A stretch of 64,000 nucleotides of DNA, taken from an uncultured Alteromonadaceae bacterium. GTDB lineage: Bacteria; Pseudomonadota; Gammaproteobacteria; Enterobacterales; Alteromonadaceae. Made by a program: the position numbers and the translations under genes. Positions 27,005-36,185 of this stretch are shown here, one piece after another (position 1 is the stretch's first letter; every line of letters begins with the position of its first letter). Location: the NCBI GenBank assembly GCA_947503265.1, contig CANNDC010000005.1, positions 1 to 64,000 on the forward strand, in the 5' to 3' direction. The notes beneath the pieces were generated by a model. The model saw only the letters and a program-made list of their open reading frames with translations, ran no database searches and was not told where the DNA came from.

Positions 27005-28357
27005 CTAAACCAGAATTTCTGAAATAGTACCCGTGCTGTTTGAAAACTTATCAACTGGTGTTCCTAGCTGCTGCAAAAGCGTAAGCAATAGATTGGTCAT
27101 GGGAATTTTTTCATCAAACTTGTGATGGCTGCCGTGAGTTAGCCCGAAATTCTTACCACCAGCCAGAATCAGTGGAAAATTTCTTGGATTGTGAACCGTG
27201 CTGGTACCTGAACCATACAAAACGATAGTGTTATCCAACAATGAACCTTCGGCATACGGATCATCAGTTTCTGACATCAACTTTAGGAATCCAGCAAAGC
27301 GTTCGGTTAAATACGCGTCGTAAGTCCCCCACCTCTCATACCCACCCTCTGAATTGAAATCGTGTGACATCTTATGATGATGCGGTAATCCCAAGGCTTC
27401 AGGAAATCGAGCTGCAAGTCCCCCAGCCGATTCTTTTACTTTCTGATAGCAAATTGTGCGTGTACTGTCGGTTAAAAAAGCGGAGTGAATGAGCTGATAC
27501 ATGCTATCTATAAATGCAGTTGGACCGTCCTGAATCGGATCGATATCAAGCTGAAACTGATTTTCATCTACTTTGGGTTTTGGAACATCCAACCACTGAT
27601 GCGCTCTTTCCAATCTGGTCTCCAATGCCCTAACCGATGTCAGGTATTGCTCTAATCGCAACTTATCATCATTCGAGACCCTGTTATGAAGTTGCGTAAG
27701 ATCTGGTGTAACCGCGTCCAGAATAGAGCGGTCTCGGCCGAATTTACGTTTCAAAGTATCCTTACCGCCTATTTGCACTCCGAACAGCTCTTGAAATACC
27801 TGACGTGGGTTGCCCAATGATGGGATTGGTTGACCCGCCGCTGTATACGACATGGTGTTGGGGCGACGAAAATCGCCCAATCCTCCTTCGGATCCCATCG
27901 TAATGAACGGAAATCGTGTCTGACCTCCTGCATATAAAGCGTAAACTTGATCCGCTGAAATAGAATTTCCTATAGGTGTCAACGGGTCAGCTCCACTTAA
28001 AAAATAGCCGCCAGTTGAATGAGCGTAAATCGATCTTGTTCTTGGGTGAGACAAACCAGACAGAAAACTCATTTGTGATCTAAATGGCTTGAGTGCCTGA
28101 TTGGATTTGCTATAAGAATAATTTGTGCCATATTCGTGCGGGAACCAATGCCAATCTTTGTGCGTCTTGTGTTCTTTCGGAGGTAAGGAAACTCCCATAC
28201 CGAAAAAGATACAACACAAACGTTTAGGTGGCGTGCCAACATTCTGACCAACGGACATGTCGCTGCCAGCCAACGAAGGTAAGACTGGCAACAAAAGTGA
28301 AGACCCCGTTGCCTTTAAGAAGGTGCGACGATCAAATTTATTAGTCATTTTAGTCAA
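27005..28357 (-). CDS. DUF1552 protein, exported by a Tat signal
   Basis: The 450-residue protein has a twin-arginine leader (RRTFLKATGSS) and a hydrophobic core. Segments such as RLCCIFFGMGVSLPP, GLSHPRTRSIYAHSTGGYFLSG, and LDNTIVLYGSGT belong to the DUF1552 family, which is related to the alkaline-phosphatase-like DUF1501 fold. No enzymatic function is established for it. It ends a two-gene operon, 28 bases after the DUF1592-type cytochrome, a pairing common in planctomycetes and marine proteobacteria. Confidence 0.85.
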   Translation of the reverse strand: MTKMTNKFDRRTFLKATGSSLLLPVLPSLAGSDMSVGQNVGTPPKRLCCIFFGMGVSLPPKEHKTHKDWHWFPHEYGTNYSYSKSNQALKPFRSQMSFLSGLSHPRTRSIYAHSTGGYFLSGADPLTPIGNSISADQVYALYAGGQTRFPFITMGSEGGLGDFRRPNTMSYTAAGQPIPSLGNPRQVFQELFGVQIGGKDTLKRKFGRDRSILDAVTPDLTQLHNRVSNDDKLRLEQYLTSVRALETRLERAHQWLDVPKPKVDENQFQLDIDPIQDGPTAFIDSMYQLIHSAFLTDSTRTICYQKVKESAGGLAARFPEALGLPHHHKMSHDFNSEGGYERWGTYDAYLTERFAGFLKLMSETDDPYAEGSLLDNTIVLYGSGTSTVHNPRNFPLILAGGKNFGLTHGSHHKFDEKIPMTNLLLTLLQQLGTPVDKFSNSTGTISEILV

Positions 28358-28385
28358 CTTTGCCTCCTTTCAGACATAGATTTAA

Positions 28386-31300
28386 CTAGCTCGAGTGCTG
28401 TTGTCTATTGGTAAAAGCATCACTCAATACAATAGCTTGCACTAAGTAGGATAGCTTATATCCAGACGCGCGAAACGCCGAATAAATGACTTCGGCTTCT
28501 TTCTCATCTAAAATATCCAAATCTCGCCCCAGCGCATAGATCATCATATGATGTACTATTGCTTTCATTAGCTGACTCTGTTTTTTGGATTTCAGATATT
28601 CAGTAAACTCTGTCACAGAACCAACCCGTGTGCCATCAGGCAATATAGAACTTGAATCCACTTTCGTTCTCCACTGACCAATTGCATCGTAGTTTTCCAG
28701 CAAAATACCCCAAGGATCGATTTTTTCATGGCAGCCTTTGCAACCACTTAATTCACGATGATGTTCGATTTTTTGCTTTAGGCTTAATCCAGCTAATAAT
28801 GGGTTGTTTGGATCTAGTTCAGGTACCGAGGGAGGTGGCGGTGGCGGTGGATCATTCAGCAACCTCTCTAACAACCAAACACCGCGTTTAATTGGATGAG
28901 AATCCTCACCGTCAGAATTCATGGTTAACACGCTAGCGTGGGTCATCAAACCCAATCGAGGTGGATATTGTTCTAGTTTCACTCTAGCAAACTCGCCGCT
29001 TTCAATTTCGGGTACTTGATATAATTGGGCCAGTTGTTTATTCAACATCATATAGTCAGAAAAATATAACTCTCTGGCATCACGGTTATTATGAAAATTA
29101 TCTTTAAACGTATTTATTGATTGTTTGACAGAAAGCAGACTAAGTTCTGCCCCATAAAGTGGGTAACGCTCAGCAGATACCCCTACATCTTGTATTTTAT
29201 CTAACTGAAGCCATTGCAGCGCAAAAGACTCAATGAATCTGTTGGCTCTTTTGTCTTCTAACATTCTCTCAACTTCAGAAGCCAAAACTGCGGGGTCGGT
29301 AAGTTTCCCATTTGAAGCCAACCAACGTAGTTGTTGGTCGGGCATGCTAGACCACAAATAGTAAGACAATCGAGATGCCAGATAATTATTGTCATAACTT
29401 TCAACGGTTGCCGATTCATCACCGTCAACGCTATATCCAATGTATAAAAATTCGGGTGAAATCAGTGCGGCCGCCAAAACTTCACTTAGCGCTTTTTGAT
29501 AATCGTCACCCTGTCGCCGCAACTTTTTATACAAATCAAAGTATGCTGCATAGCTATGTTGACTGACATTATTCTTGCGAAACACCTTGGGAAGAAATCT
29601 AGACAATATTTCACTCAGGTGTTCAATTTCCAATTCCATGGATGAGTTTTCATTCATGCTTGCAACAAACCACGGATGCGCTGCATTGGCTTTCGTGGGA
29701 ATAATGCTTGCTTCTAGAGCATCTAGAAGCAGCAAAGGAACGCCGCTAGATTGCCATTGAGCCTCTCCTTCATGATGTTGCTTTTCTGCTTTTTTTGCCT
29801 GGTTTATTAAGGCTTCATCTAATGTTGTCGCCGACGCTAGTGTTAAGTCCGATTGACCGTCTATCGAGGCGGCTAGCACGCCTTGTTCGTGTCTCGCCAC
29901 ATTTGATAACACCAATAAAAGCCATTTTTCATCGGAAGTTTGTTTTCGTCGCACATTATCTGGAGCAATTACGTCTTCCAAACGGAATCGGAACTCAACA
30001 GTTTCAGGCTGCTCTAGCGAGGCCGTAATATCAAATTCACCAACGTTTTGTACTCTAAGACTCTGTTCGTTTCGCCAACCCGCTTCCAACCTTAATCTCG
30101 GCACACTGTTATCAATACCTTGTCCGTTTGTCTTAGCGGCATGAACTTTTACAACGACTTCGCCAACTTGGTTAGTTGTGCGCACTAGCATAAATTGTTC
30201 ATGTAAACGGGCGAATCCACGGCCTTCCCCTGTAACAGATTGTCCTTGCGGGATATCGCCAAATGGAAGCGGACCGTATTGCCTGTTTCGATAAACAATC
30301 GGCTTTCCAATACGTAACTGCTTTCGGCGTTCCACCTCAGAAATGGATAAAGGTTGCGCGGCCCTGTCATGTGCCAAGTTATTCCCTTCGGCTCGACCGA
30401 AATGGTAAACGTCTTCTAGCTCAACAAAATAGTTTTCGATTTCTGAAGTGTCTGTTTCACCAAATATGACATATCGTTGAATCGCTTGACGCGCAATCTG
30501 GTGATAATTTTTCATGTCCGACATGGCAATCATTAATAGAGCAGCTTCGTTGTCGTAACCGTGTGCCGATCTTGGATCATTGGGTAATCGACTAACAAAA
30601 TCTGAATCCACGTTGAAAAGATCTTGATATGTATTGTCCAATTCGCGCTTGTTTAGTCGACGTAATGGAGCATTGGCCATTTCGGCACGTCGTGTATAAG
30701 CATATTCTTCTAAGGCTTGATGAAGCCAATCAATCGCGATTGCACGTTGGCGCTCACTCGGTTGTTTTGCATTTTCAGGGGGCATTCGGTGAGAGCCCAA
30801 TACACCAAGCACTTTTTCCCAATCATATTGACTGGAAAAATGTACAAAGGAAGGATCAAAACTATCCATTCTAAGATTGCCCTCCTGCTTACTTTCTCCG
30901 TGACAACGTTCACAGTAATTCGCTATAAACGGCGCTACGTCGGAATCGAATCGTTCGCGTGTCGCTTGAGATATAAAATGCTGATTGTCAGATTGAACGT
31001 GTTGCTGTCCCGAATCGCTCAAATCGACACGGGAAGACTGGCTTCTCAAAATAGGTTTCAAAATATCAGGTGCATATTCCGCTAAATAATTGGGACCATG
31101 CACCAAAGAACCACCATCGTGAGCAGCTAGCGACATTACCAGAATAGCCGAGATTAAACTGAGGCGATAACTTAGAGTGAATAAATTAGCGAATCGACAT
31201 GTTTTTGCTAGTACAAAAAGCGCTAGGGACAAACAAGTAATGACTGAAACACTTATCCCTAACGTTCTATGCCTATCAATTAACCCGCCTTGATGCCCTT

Positions 31301-31592
31301 CATTAGTTGCCAACATCAAACCCAATATAACGGTTAAAATTGAACTGAAGGCTGCGAAACATAATAATGGGAACACGCTTCGTTTCAGGGGCGCCAATAC
31401 ACCGAACCTGCCGGTAAATTCAAACAAGCCTGCAAGTACTAAACAAGTGACGGGAAAATGAAGAACGAGCGGATGGAAGCGACCTAAAAAGCGACCAATT
31501 CCCTGGCCTTCAATTCCATCAGTTGGATTAAAAATAGCGACGAGAAAAACACAAGCCAGACCAAGAATGGTAAAGGCAAGTATTAGATACAT
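28386..31592 (-). CDS. Large membrane protein with cytochrome c and DUF1587/1592/1588/1585 domains
   Basis: The 1068-residue protein has several N-terminal membrane segments (about 1-170, including a heme-region-like LHFPVTCLVLAGL). A planctomycete-type cytochrome c region follows with CERCHG (about 228-232). Then come the DUF1587, DUF1592, DUF1588 and DUF1585 series, with LDNTYQDLFNVDSDF, LLASRLSYYLWSSMPD-like, and a C-terminal second heme-like motif CKGCHEKIDPWG. It is likely an envelope electron-transfer protein, with its globular part in the periplasm. The following gene codes for a DUF1552 protein. The reaction is unknown. Confidence 0.85.
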   Translation of the reverse strand: MYLILAFTILGLACVFLVAIFNPTDGIEGQGIGRFLGRFHPLVLHFPVTCLVLAGLFEFTGRFGVLAPLKRSVFPLLCFAAFSSILTVILGLMLATNEGHQGGLIDRHRTLGISVSVITCLSLALFVLAKTCRFANLFTLSYRLSLISAILVMSLAAHDGGSLVHGPNYLAEYAPDILKPILRSQSSRVDLSDSGQQHVQSDNQHFISQATRERFDSDVAPFIANYCERCHGESKQEGNLRMDSFDPSFVHFSSQYDWEKVLGVLGSHRMPPENAKQPSERQRAIAIDWLHQALEEYAYTRRAEMANAPLRRLNKRELDNTYQDLFNVDSDFVSRLPNDPRSAHGYDNEAALLMIAMSDMKNYHQIARQAIQRYVIFGETDTSEIENYFVELEDVYHFGRAEGNNLAHDRAAQPLSISEVERRKQLRIGKPIVYRNRQYGPLPFGDIPQGQSVTGEGRGFARLHEQFMLVRTTNQVGEVVVKVHAAKTNGQGIDNSVPRLRLEAGWRNEQSLRVQNVGEFDITASLEQPETVEFRFRLEDVIAPDNVRRKQTSDEKWLLLVLSNVARHEQGVLAASIDGQSDLTLASATTLDEALINQAKKAEKQHHEGEAQWQSSGVPLLLLDALEASIIPTKANAAHPWFVASMNENSSMELEIEHLSEILSRFLPKVFRKNNVSQHSYAAYFDLYKKLRRQGDDYQKALSEVLAAALISPEFLYIGYSVDGDESATVESYDNNYLASRLSYYLWSSMPDQQLRWLASNGKLTDPAVLASEVERMLEDKRANRFIESFALQWLQLDKIQDVGVSAERYPLYGAELSLLSVKQSINTFKDNFHNNRDARELYFSDYMMLNKQLAQLYQVPEIESGEFARVKLEQYPPRLGLMTHASVLTMNSDGEDSHPIKRGVWLLERLLNDPPPPPPPSVPELDPNNPLLAGLSLKQKIEHHRELSGCKGCHEKIDPWGILLENYDAIGQWRTKVDSSSILPDGTRVGSVTEFTEYLKSKKQSQLMKAIVHHMMIYALGRDLDILDEKEAEVIYSAFRASGYKLSYLVQAIVLSDAFTNRQQHSS

Positions 31593-32063
31593 GTTACTTC
31601 GAGAAAACGCTTTAAAAATAATATGTTTCCTAGGTCACGGAATAAATAAGATTTAGCGCAAAAACTTAATGAAAAGTTAGTGTGTCAAAATTACGTTTAT
31701 TAATTAAGTCTTGAACTCTACCAGTAATTTAACAAACATTTGATTAATTGTTAACTATTTACAACAGCGAAATGAAATATAACTTCTGGACGAGAATATA
31801 ATCGAAGATTATTCCACATACTGATTTCCCCAACGGGAGGCTTCCACATTAAAATGGAAATACTTTCGCGAAGAGCGTGTGGTTTTTGGAATTTCGAAAA
31901 TTATCGAATAAGGGTGATGACCCACTGTGGATACCGATGACCGTAAGGAATGGTGTAATTAATAGAACGAGATGAATGCTGATCCCCCGTTTATGGGGTA
32001 GAGCCCACAAAGGTAACGGACAGGTAACGCTTTTGGGAGGGGTTCCCGCAAAGCCTTTAGAAT
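31593..32063. other. Intergenic region between DUF1592-type gene and tRNA-Pro
   Basis: The right part, 31840-32060, holds short hairpins (CCCC-GGGG arms at 31985-31998, GGGA/TCCC near 32035-32048) and a direct repeat of AGGTAACG (32011-32018, 32022-32029). It may be the 3' trailer of the tRNA-Pro transcript or a structured RNA. The short open frame across it has an unusual composition and is not supported as a gene. Confidence 0.35.
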
Positions 32064-32140
32064 TGGTCGGTGTGAGAGGATTTGAACCTCCGACCCCTGA
32101 CACCCCATGACAGTGCGCTACCAAGCTGCGCTACACACCG
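32064..32140 (-). tRNA. tRNA-Pro (GGG)
   Basis: The 77-base cloverleaf on the minus strand has a CCA end encoded, D-arm GCGC-AGCTTGGTA-GCGC, anticodon loop ATGGGGT giving GGG, and T-arm TCGGAGGTTCAAATCC. It closely resembles E. coli proL, including a T-T mismatch in the anticodon stem. Confidence 0.95.
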
Positions 32141-32231
32141 ACCGAAGCTGGGCAGTTTACTTATTTTTATTGGCTTTGCAACGGTAAATGTGGCTTTGAT
32201 GTGGATTTGCTCAGAGTTTAACCAATCTGGC

Positions 32232-32257
32232 AAAAAAAAGCCCCGCTACTGCGGGGC
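32232..32257 (-). terminator. Rho-independent terminator of the YHS gene
   Basis: On the minus strand, the stem GCCCCGC/GCGGGGC with a 4-base loop is followed by a run of T. It lies 49 bases after the YHS stop codon and upstream of tRNA-Pro. Confidence 0.9.
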
Positions 32258-32305
32258 GAATAGTGTCCAGGTAGACTGGAACTGGGAGATTAATAAGGTT
32301 TGCGA

Positions 32306-32773
32306 CTACAATTCGTTTGCTGCGATAAATTCAATTTCTGGCCATTCTGTATTAGCTTCCATCAAGTGCTTAGGAATATTCAATTTCCACGCTTTATATA
32401 CTTCCTGATTTTTATTTACGTATAGTTTACCGTCTACGATTTCAAAAGCTTTACCGTCTATCTCAAATTTCTTACCAAAGGTCGCACCGTAGGCACAAAA
32501 ACCGCCATATGCTGGTTCATACTTCTCTGGATTATTGTTGAAGGTATCTCTGTTTGCAGCACTGCTAAAGCGATAGATAGCTCCTTTATGTACCGTAGTA
32601 AATTCTGAACTGCCTAGAACCGGTTTGTTTTCGGTGAAATAAGCTACGGCATCGTGCCCAGCCAAGATGACGCCGTTTGCGTCCGTTTCAGTATCGACAC
32701 CCGCGAACACAAATGAAGACAAGCTGATTGATACCACAGCTAGGATTGTGCGTAAGTTAAAAAAGTTTTTCAT
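32306..32773 (-). CDS. Secreted YHS-domain protein
   Basis: The 155-residue protein has a signal peptide (about 1-24) and a YHS domain: VILAGHDAVAYFTENKPVLG, YRFSSAANRDTFNNNPEKYEPAYGGFCAYG. Members of this family bind metal through the Cys/His region or stay uncharacterised. It is followed by a strong terminator. The length is typical for YHS proteins in marine gammaproteobacteria. Confidence 0.88.
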   Translation of the reverse strand: MKNFFNLRTILAVVSISLSSFVFAGVDTETDANGVILAGHDAVAYFTENKPVLGSSEFTTVHKGAIYRFSSAANRDTFNNNPEKYEPAYGGFCAYGATFGKKFEIDGKAFEIVDGKLYVNKNQEVYKAWKLNIPKHLMEANTEWPEIEFIAANEL

Positions 32774-33095
32774 GTTGTTTTTCCTCTGAGTTAAGTTGAC
32801 GGAGTGAATGTTACGCGCCTTGTTAGAAAGGAAATATGTCTAGAAAAACACGGTTTATGTCCAATCGTCTTTTCGTAAGAAATATCAAACTGGCTGGTTG
32901 ATCTGATTCGATTTACTTGTTCACACACGAGAAAAAGCGAATAACTAACTTGTTCAGAGATTATACTTAGAAGAACTCAGGGGGGGTAAGTGAGCCAAGT
33001 TGGGAGTTAAGGCTTAAATATGATTAACCGGCATAAAAAAACCGGTTACGTTAGGCAACCGGTTTTTTAAAGTTTATTTTACTAGGAAAATAAAA
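32774..33095. other. Intergenic region between YHS and PEP-CTERM genes
   Basis: This 322-base stretch contains the promoter of the YHS gene and the terminator hairpin of the PEP-CTERM gene at 33035-33068. No further gene is apparent. Confidence 0.5.
33035..33068 (-). terminator. Terminator of the PEP-CTERM gene
   Basis: A stem of AACCGGTT arms with a 9-base loop is flanked by A-runs and T-runs on both sides, so it is bidirectional in form. It lies 28 bases past the PEP-CTERM stop. Confidence 0.88.
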
Positions 33096-33620
33096 TTACT
33101 TTGTTCTGCGACGAAGACCAAAGCCGATAAGTGCTAATGCGAAAAGCGCAGCAATTGAAGGCTCAGAAACAACGCGAGCTTCACTAAGGCTTATTTCACC
33201 AAATGTGACTAGGTCGCCAGTACTAATTTCAAAAACATCCATGAAGTTGTCAAATGCAGGGTCCAAAGCAAATGCATCATAAATAGCTAATACTGCAGCA
33301 TCAATATCGATAACGTCAACGTCGAATGCTAAGAACTCTAATCCAGCAAAAACATCGTCTCTATCGATAATTGCTTCAAAGCCGAAAACATCAGAAACAT
33401 CGAAACCAAAAAAGGTGAAAGATTCGAAATCAGCAATATCTTGCAAGCCAGTAGCACCGTTTTCGAACAAGTGGACGGTTACTTCTCCCACTACAGTTGG
33501 GCCTGCTCCATCGTCAAAAAGTATATCATGAGTGATAAGGGCAGCATTAGAAGCCGTGCTAAATCCTAATGATGCTACAGCTAGTGAAGCTGCAAAGATT
33601 ATTTTCTTTAGGTATGTCAT
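33096..33620 (-). CDS. PEP-CTERM sorted secreted protein
   Basis: The 174-residue protein has a signal peptide ending near SNA and an acidic, Phe- and Asp-rich body without Cys. The C-terminus (VSEPSIAALFALALIGFGLRR) is a PEP-CTERM sorting signal: Ser-Glu-Pro, a hydrophobic helix and an Arg cluster. Such proteins are processed by an exosortase and linked to exopolysaccharide. No exosortase gene is in the window. The function is unknown. Confidence 0.85.
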   Translation of the reverse strand: MTYLKKIIFAASLAVASLGFSTASNAALITHDILFDDGAGPTVVGEVTVHLFENGATGLQDIADFESFTFFGFDVSDVFGFEAIIDRDDVFAGLEFLAFDVDVIDIDAAVLAIYDAFALDPAFDNFMDVFEISTGDLVTFGEISLSEARVVSEPSIAALFALALIGFGLRRRTK

Positions 33621-34001
33621 TTTTATTTTCCCAATATTAATAATTAAAATACAACATTATTTTTAATGCTGTAGTTCCTCATTCAATTTTCAAGCCACAT
33701 TTATTTTTACTTATTTTTCATGTAGTTGTAAATTCAATGTAACGGTAAGTGATTGATTCTGTAAAATAATCTGACATTCTTAGCGGTGTCATTTATTTGA
33801 ATTTATCCAATCAACTGGGTCTATCTTATCGGCGTTTTGTTAGTACTGCTAGAGTTTACCGCGAAGTTTTATTTTACCGCTGTAAATTAGGGTTGCGCAC
33901 TAACTGAGCAATCAATAAAAACAAGGTAAAAAGGGGTTGACGACCCTATGCGAGATCAGCATAATACGCGCCACTCCAAAGCGGAGTGCCCAAAAATACG
34001 T
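33621..34001. other. Intergenic region with tRNA operon promoter
   Basis: This 381-base stretch separates the PEP-CTERM gene from the tRNA cluster, which diverge. It holds the strong sigma70-type promoter at 33937-33965. Apart from that I see no gene or hairpin. Confidence 0.6.
33937..33965 (+). promoter_or_regulatory. Sigma70-type promoter of the tRNA operon
   Basis: TTGACG (33937-33942), a 17-base spacer and CATAAT (33960-33965) are followed by a GC-rich discriminator (ACGCGCC), the pattern of stringently controlled stable RNA promoters. It lies about 36 bases upstream of tRNA-Met. Confidence 0.85.
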
Positions 34002-34078
34002 GGCTACGTAGCTCAGCTGGTTAGAGCACATCACTCATAATGATGGGGTCGCAGGTTCGAGTCCCGCCGTAGCCACCA
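34002..34078 (+). tRNA. tRNA-Met (CAT), elongator
   Basis: The 77-base cloverleaf has an encoded CCA, anticodon loop TCATAAT giving CAT, and strong similarity to E. coli metT. It is first in a four-tRNA operon, and this neighbourhood (Met-Leu-Gln-Gln near ubiF) matches E. coli. Confidence 0.97.
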
Positions 34079-34108
34079 ATTTTCGACACTTAGTGTTGAA
34101 AATGCGAT

Positions 34109-34193
34109 GCGGAAGTGGTGGAATTGGTAGACACGCTGGATTTAGGTTCCAGTGCTTCACGGCGTGAGAGTTCAAGTCTCTCCTTCCGCACCA
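34109..34193 (+). tRNA. tRNA-Leu (TAG)
   Basis: The 85-base gene has a long variable arm and an encoded CCA. The anticodon loop reads TAG. It lies 30 bases after tRNA-Met in the same operon. Confidence 0.96.
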
Positions 34194-34200
34194 TTTTTGT

Positions 34201-34275
34201 TGGGGTATAGCCAAGCGGTAAGGCAGCGGGTTTTGATCCCGCCATTCGTTGGTTCAAATCCAGCTACCCCAGCCA
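34201..34275 (+). tRNA. tRNA-Gln (TTG), copy 1
   Basis: The 75-base gene starts TGGGGTA, has loop TTTTGAT giving TTG and ends with encoded CCA. It is identical to the second copy at 34314. Confidence 0.96.
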
Positions 34276-34286
34276 TTTTTCCAGTA

Positions 34287-34308
34287 CACAAGCACACTTG
34301 TGCTTGTG
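34287..34308 (+). other. Spacer hairpin between the tRNA-Gln copies
   Basis: A perfect 10-bp inverted repeat (CACAAGCACA with TGTGCTTGTG, 2-base loop) fills most of the 38-base spacer. It is probably a processing structure in the polycistronic tRNA precursor. Confidence 0.6.
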
Positions 34309-34313
34309 ACTAT

Positions 34314-34388
34314 TGGGGTATAGCCAAGCGGTAAGGCAGCGGGTTTTGATCCCGCCATTCGTTGGTTCAAATCCAGCTACCCCAGCCA
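34314..34388 (+). tRNA. tRNA-Gln (TTG), copy 2
   Basis: This 75-base gene is identical to the copy at 34201-34275. The pair fits recent tandem duplication or gene conversion. A terminator follows at 34405. Confidence 0.96.
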
Positions 34389-34404
34389 TATTCTGGTAAA
34401 ACGA

Positions 34405-34434
34405 AAAGCTCAAGGTCTTGCCTTGGGCTTTTTT
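34405..34434 (+). terminator. Terminator of the tRNA operon
   Basis: A stem (AGCTCAAGG with CCTTGGGCT) and a T-run of six follow the last tRNA by about 17 bases. Confidence 0.9.
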
Positions 34435-34512
34435 GTTTCCAAATTGCCACTGGACATGATCTCTCGTTCCCTTCAAACTTACACCATAAATCAATGACTT
34501 GAGAAGTACCCT

Positions 34513-35970
34513 GTGATCAACGACATCGTTAATTTTTTAAACGACCTATTATGGAATAAAGGAATAAGCGCATTTTGGGAAAGTAGCGATGTTCAAGGTG
34601 GATTTCAACTTCCGATCTTAATCGTTATGTTGGTGCTAGGCGGTATTTGGTTCACCGCCAAACTTGGTTTTATTCAAGTACGCCATTTCAGGCATATGTT
34701 CTCGGTAATGAAAGGCGGGATGAAAGGGGATGATTCAGGTATTAGTTCATTCCAAGCCCTATGCACCAGTTTGTCGGCGCGAGTAGGCACCGGCAACCTA
34801 GCTGGTGTTGCTATGGCTATCTCTCTTGGTGGAGCGGGTGCTGTATTTTGGATGTGGGTGATAGCATTTCTTGGTATGGCAACCGGTTATGCGGAGAGTG
34901 TTTTAGGTCAGCTATATAAAGTGCGTGATGCCAATGGAGAATATCGAGGCGGTCCGGCCTACTACATCCAACAAGGTATCAACCAAAAGTGGTTAGCTAT
35001 CCTATTCTCTCTATGTCTGTTTTTAGGCTATGGATTTATCTTCAGTGCAGTGCAAGCCAACACCATTACTGATGCCTTAAACCACGCATATGATATAGAT
35101 ACCTTATATTCAGGCTTGGTCATTATTGCATTAGCAGCCTTAATAGTTGTTGGTGGGTTGCGTGCTATCGCACGGTTTGCCGAATGGATTGTGCCCTTCA
35201 TGGCCATCACCTATGTCTCAGTGGCATTAATCATCACTATCATCAATTATGATCTGGTACCGGGATTGATTGGCGATATCATTTCGTCAGCATTTGGGCT
35301 AAATGAAGCCGGCGCAGGTGCTTTAGGTGCAGCAATCAAGTACGGCATCATGCGCGGCTTATATTCTAACGAAGCGGGCTCAGGCAGTGTGCCCCACGCA
35401 GCAGCAGGAGCTACTCCTCACCCCAATCACCCTGCTTCACAAGGATACGTGCAGATGCTCGGTGTATTCATCGATACCATTATTTTATGTACCTGTACTG
35501 CGGTAGTTATTTTGCTGGCGGGTGTATCCAGTTCAGGTGAATTGGAAGGCATTCGTGTTACCCAAATGGCCATGAGCTCTCATCTTGGAGGGGTCGGTGG
35601 TGATTTTGTTGCCGCTGCGATTAGTGTGTTTGCATTTACTTCAGTGGTAGCCAATTATGCCTACGGTGAAAGTAACCTACACATATTTAAACTGGACAAT
35701 CGCATTGGCAGAACAACCTATACCATCGGCTACTTATTAATGATTTTGTGGGGTTCAGTCGCTGCGTTGCCAGAAGTTTGGGCAATGGCAGATATGGCAC
35801 TTGGCATGATGACGGTAATCAACATGATCGCCATTGTATGGATGACGCCAACCATAGTATCGATCAGCAAAGATTACTTCGCCAAAAAAGACAGTGGCAA
35901 ATTACCCGAATACAAAACCGGTGATTGCGATATTCAAGGCGAAACTGAAAAAGGTATTTGGGATAAGTAA
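34513..35970 (+). CDS. Sodium/alanine (AGCS) symporter
   Basis: The 485-residue inner-membrane protein starts with GTG and shows about ten hydrophobic helices. The AGCS signature SFQALCTSLSARVGTGNLAGVAMAISLGG is near residues 77-106, and the GSGSVPHAAAGATPHPNHPASQGYVQMLGVFIDT segment is in the second half, as in AlsT/DagA. It imports alanine or glycine with sodium. It stands alone after the tRNA operon. Length is as expected for the family. Confidence 0.93.
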   Translation: MINDIVNFLNDLLWNKGISAFWESSDVQGGFQLPILIVMLVLGGIWFTAKLGFIQVRHFRHMFSVMKGGMKGDDSGISSFQALCTSLSARVGTGNLAGVAMAISLGGAGAVFWMWVIAFLGMATGYAESVLGQLYKVRDANGEYRGGPAYYIQQGINQKWLAILFSLCLFLGYGFIFSAVQANTITDALNHAYDIDTLYSGLVIIALAALIVVGGLRAIARFAEWIVPFMAITYVSVALIITIINYDLVPGLIGDIISSAFGLNEAGAGALGAAIKYGIMRGLYSNEAGSGSVPHAAAGATPHPNHPASQGYVQMLGVFIDTIILCTCTAVVILLAGVSSSGELEGIRVTQMAMSSHLGGVGGDFVAAAISVFAFTSVVANYAYGESNLHIFKLDNRIGRTTYTIGYLLMILWGSVAALPEVWAMADMALGMMTVINMIAIVWMTPTIVSISKDYFAKKDSGKLPEYKTGDCDIQGETEKGIWDK

Positions 35971-36185
35971 TAGATAGGTGCGGTTAACAATCTAGTTTAG
36001 TGAATAATTCCTTTTTGAATACGGTTGAATTGTAAATCAAGTGGAATCTATTTCCCTGTTTAAATATTTTAGTATCTAGTATGAAATATATTGGCTAACA
36101 TGGTTTTGCTAAATATAACTCTGTATTTGGCCATATTTAATACAACACCATAATCAAAAACATGAAATTAAGGATAATTAAGTCA

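Noticed and set aside
31849..32124. 91-residue open frame across tRNA-Pro
   Set aside because: It overlaps the tRNA gene on its own strand and has no recognisable protein features.
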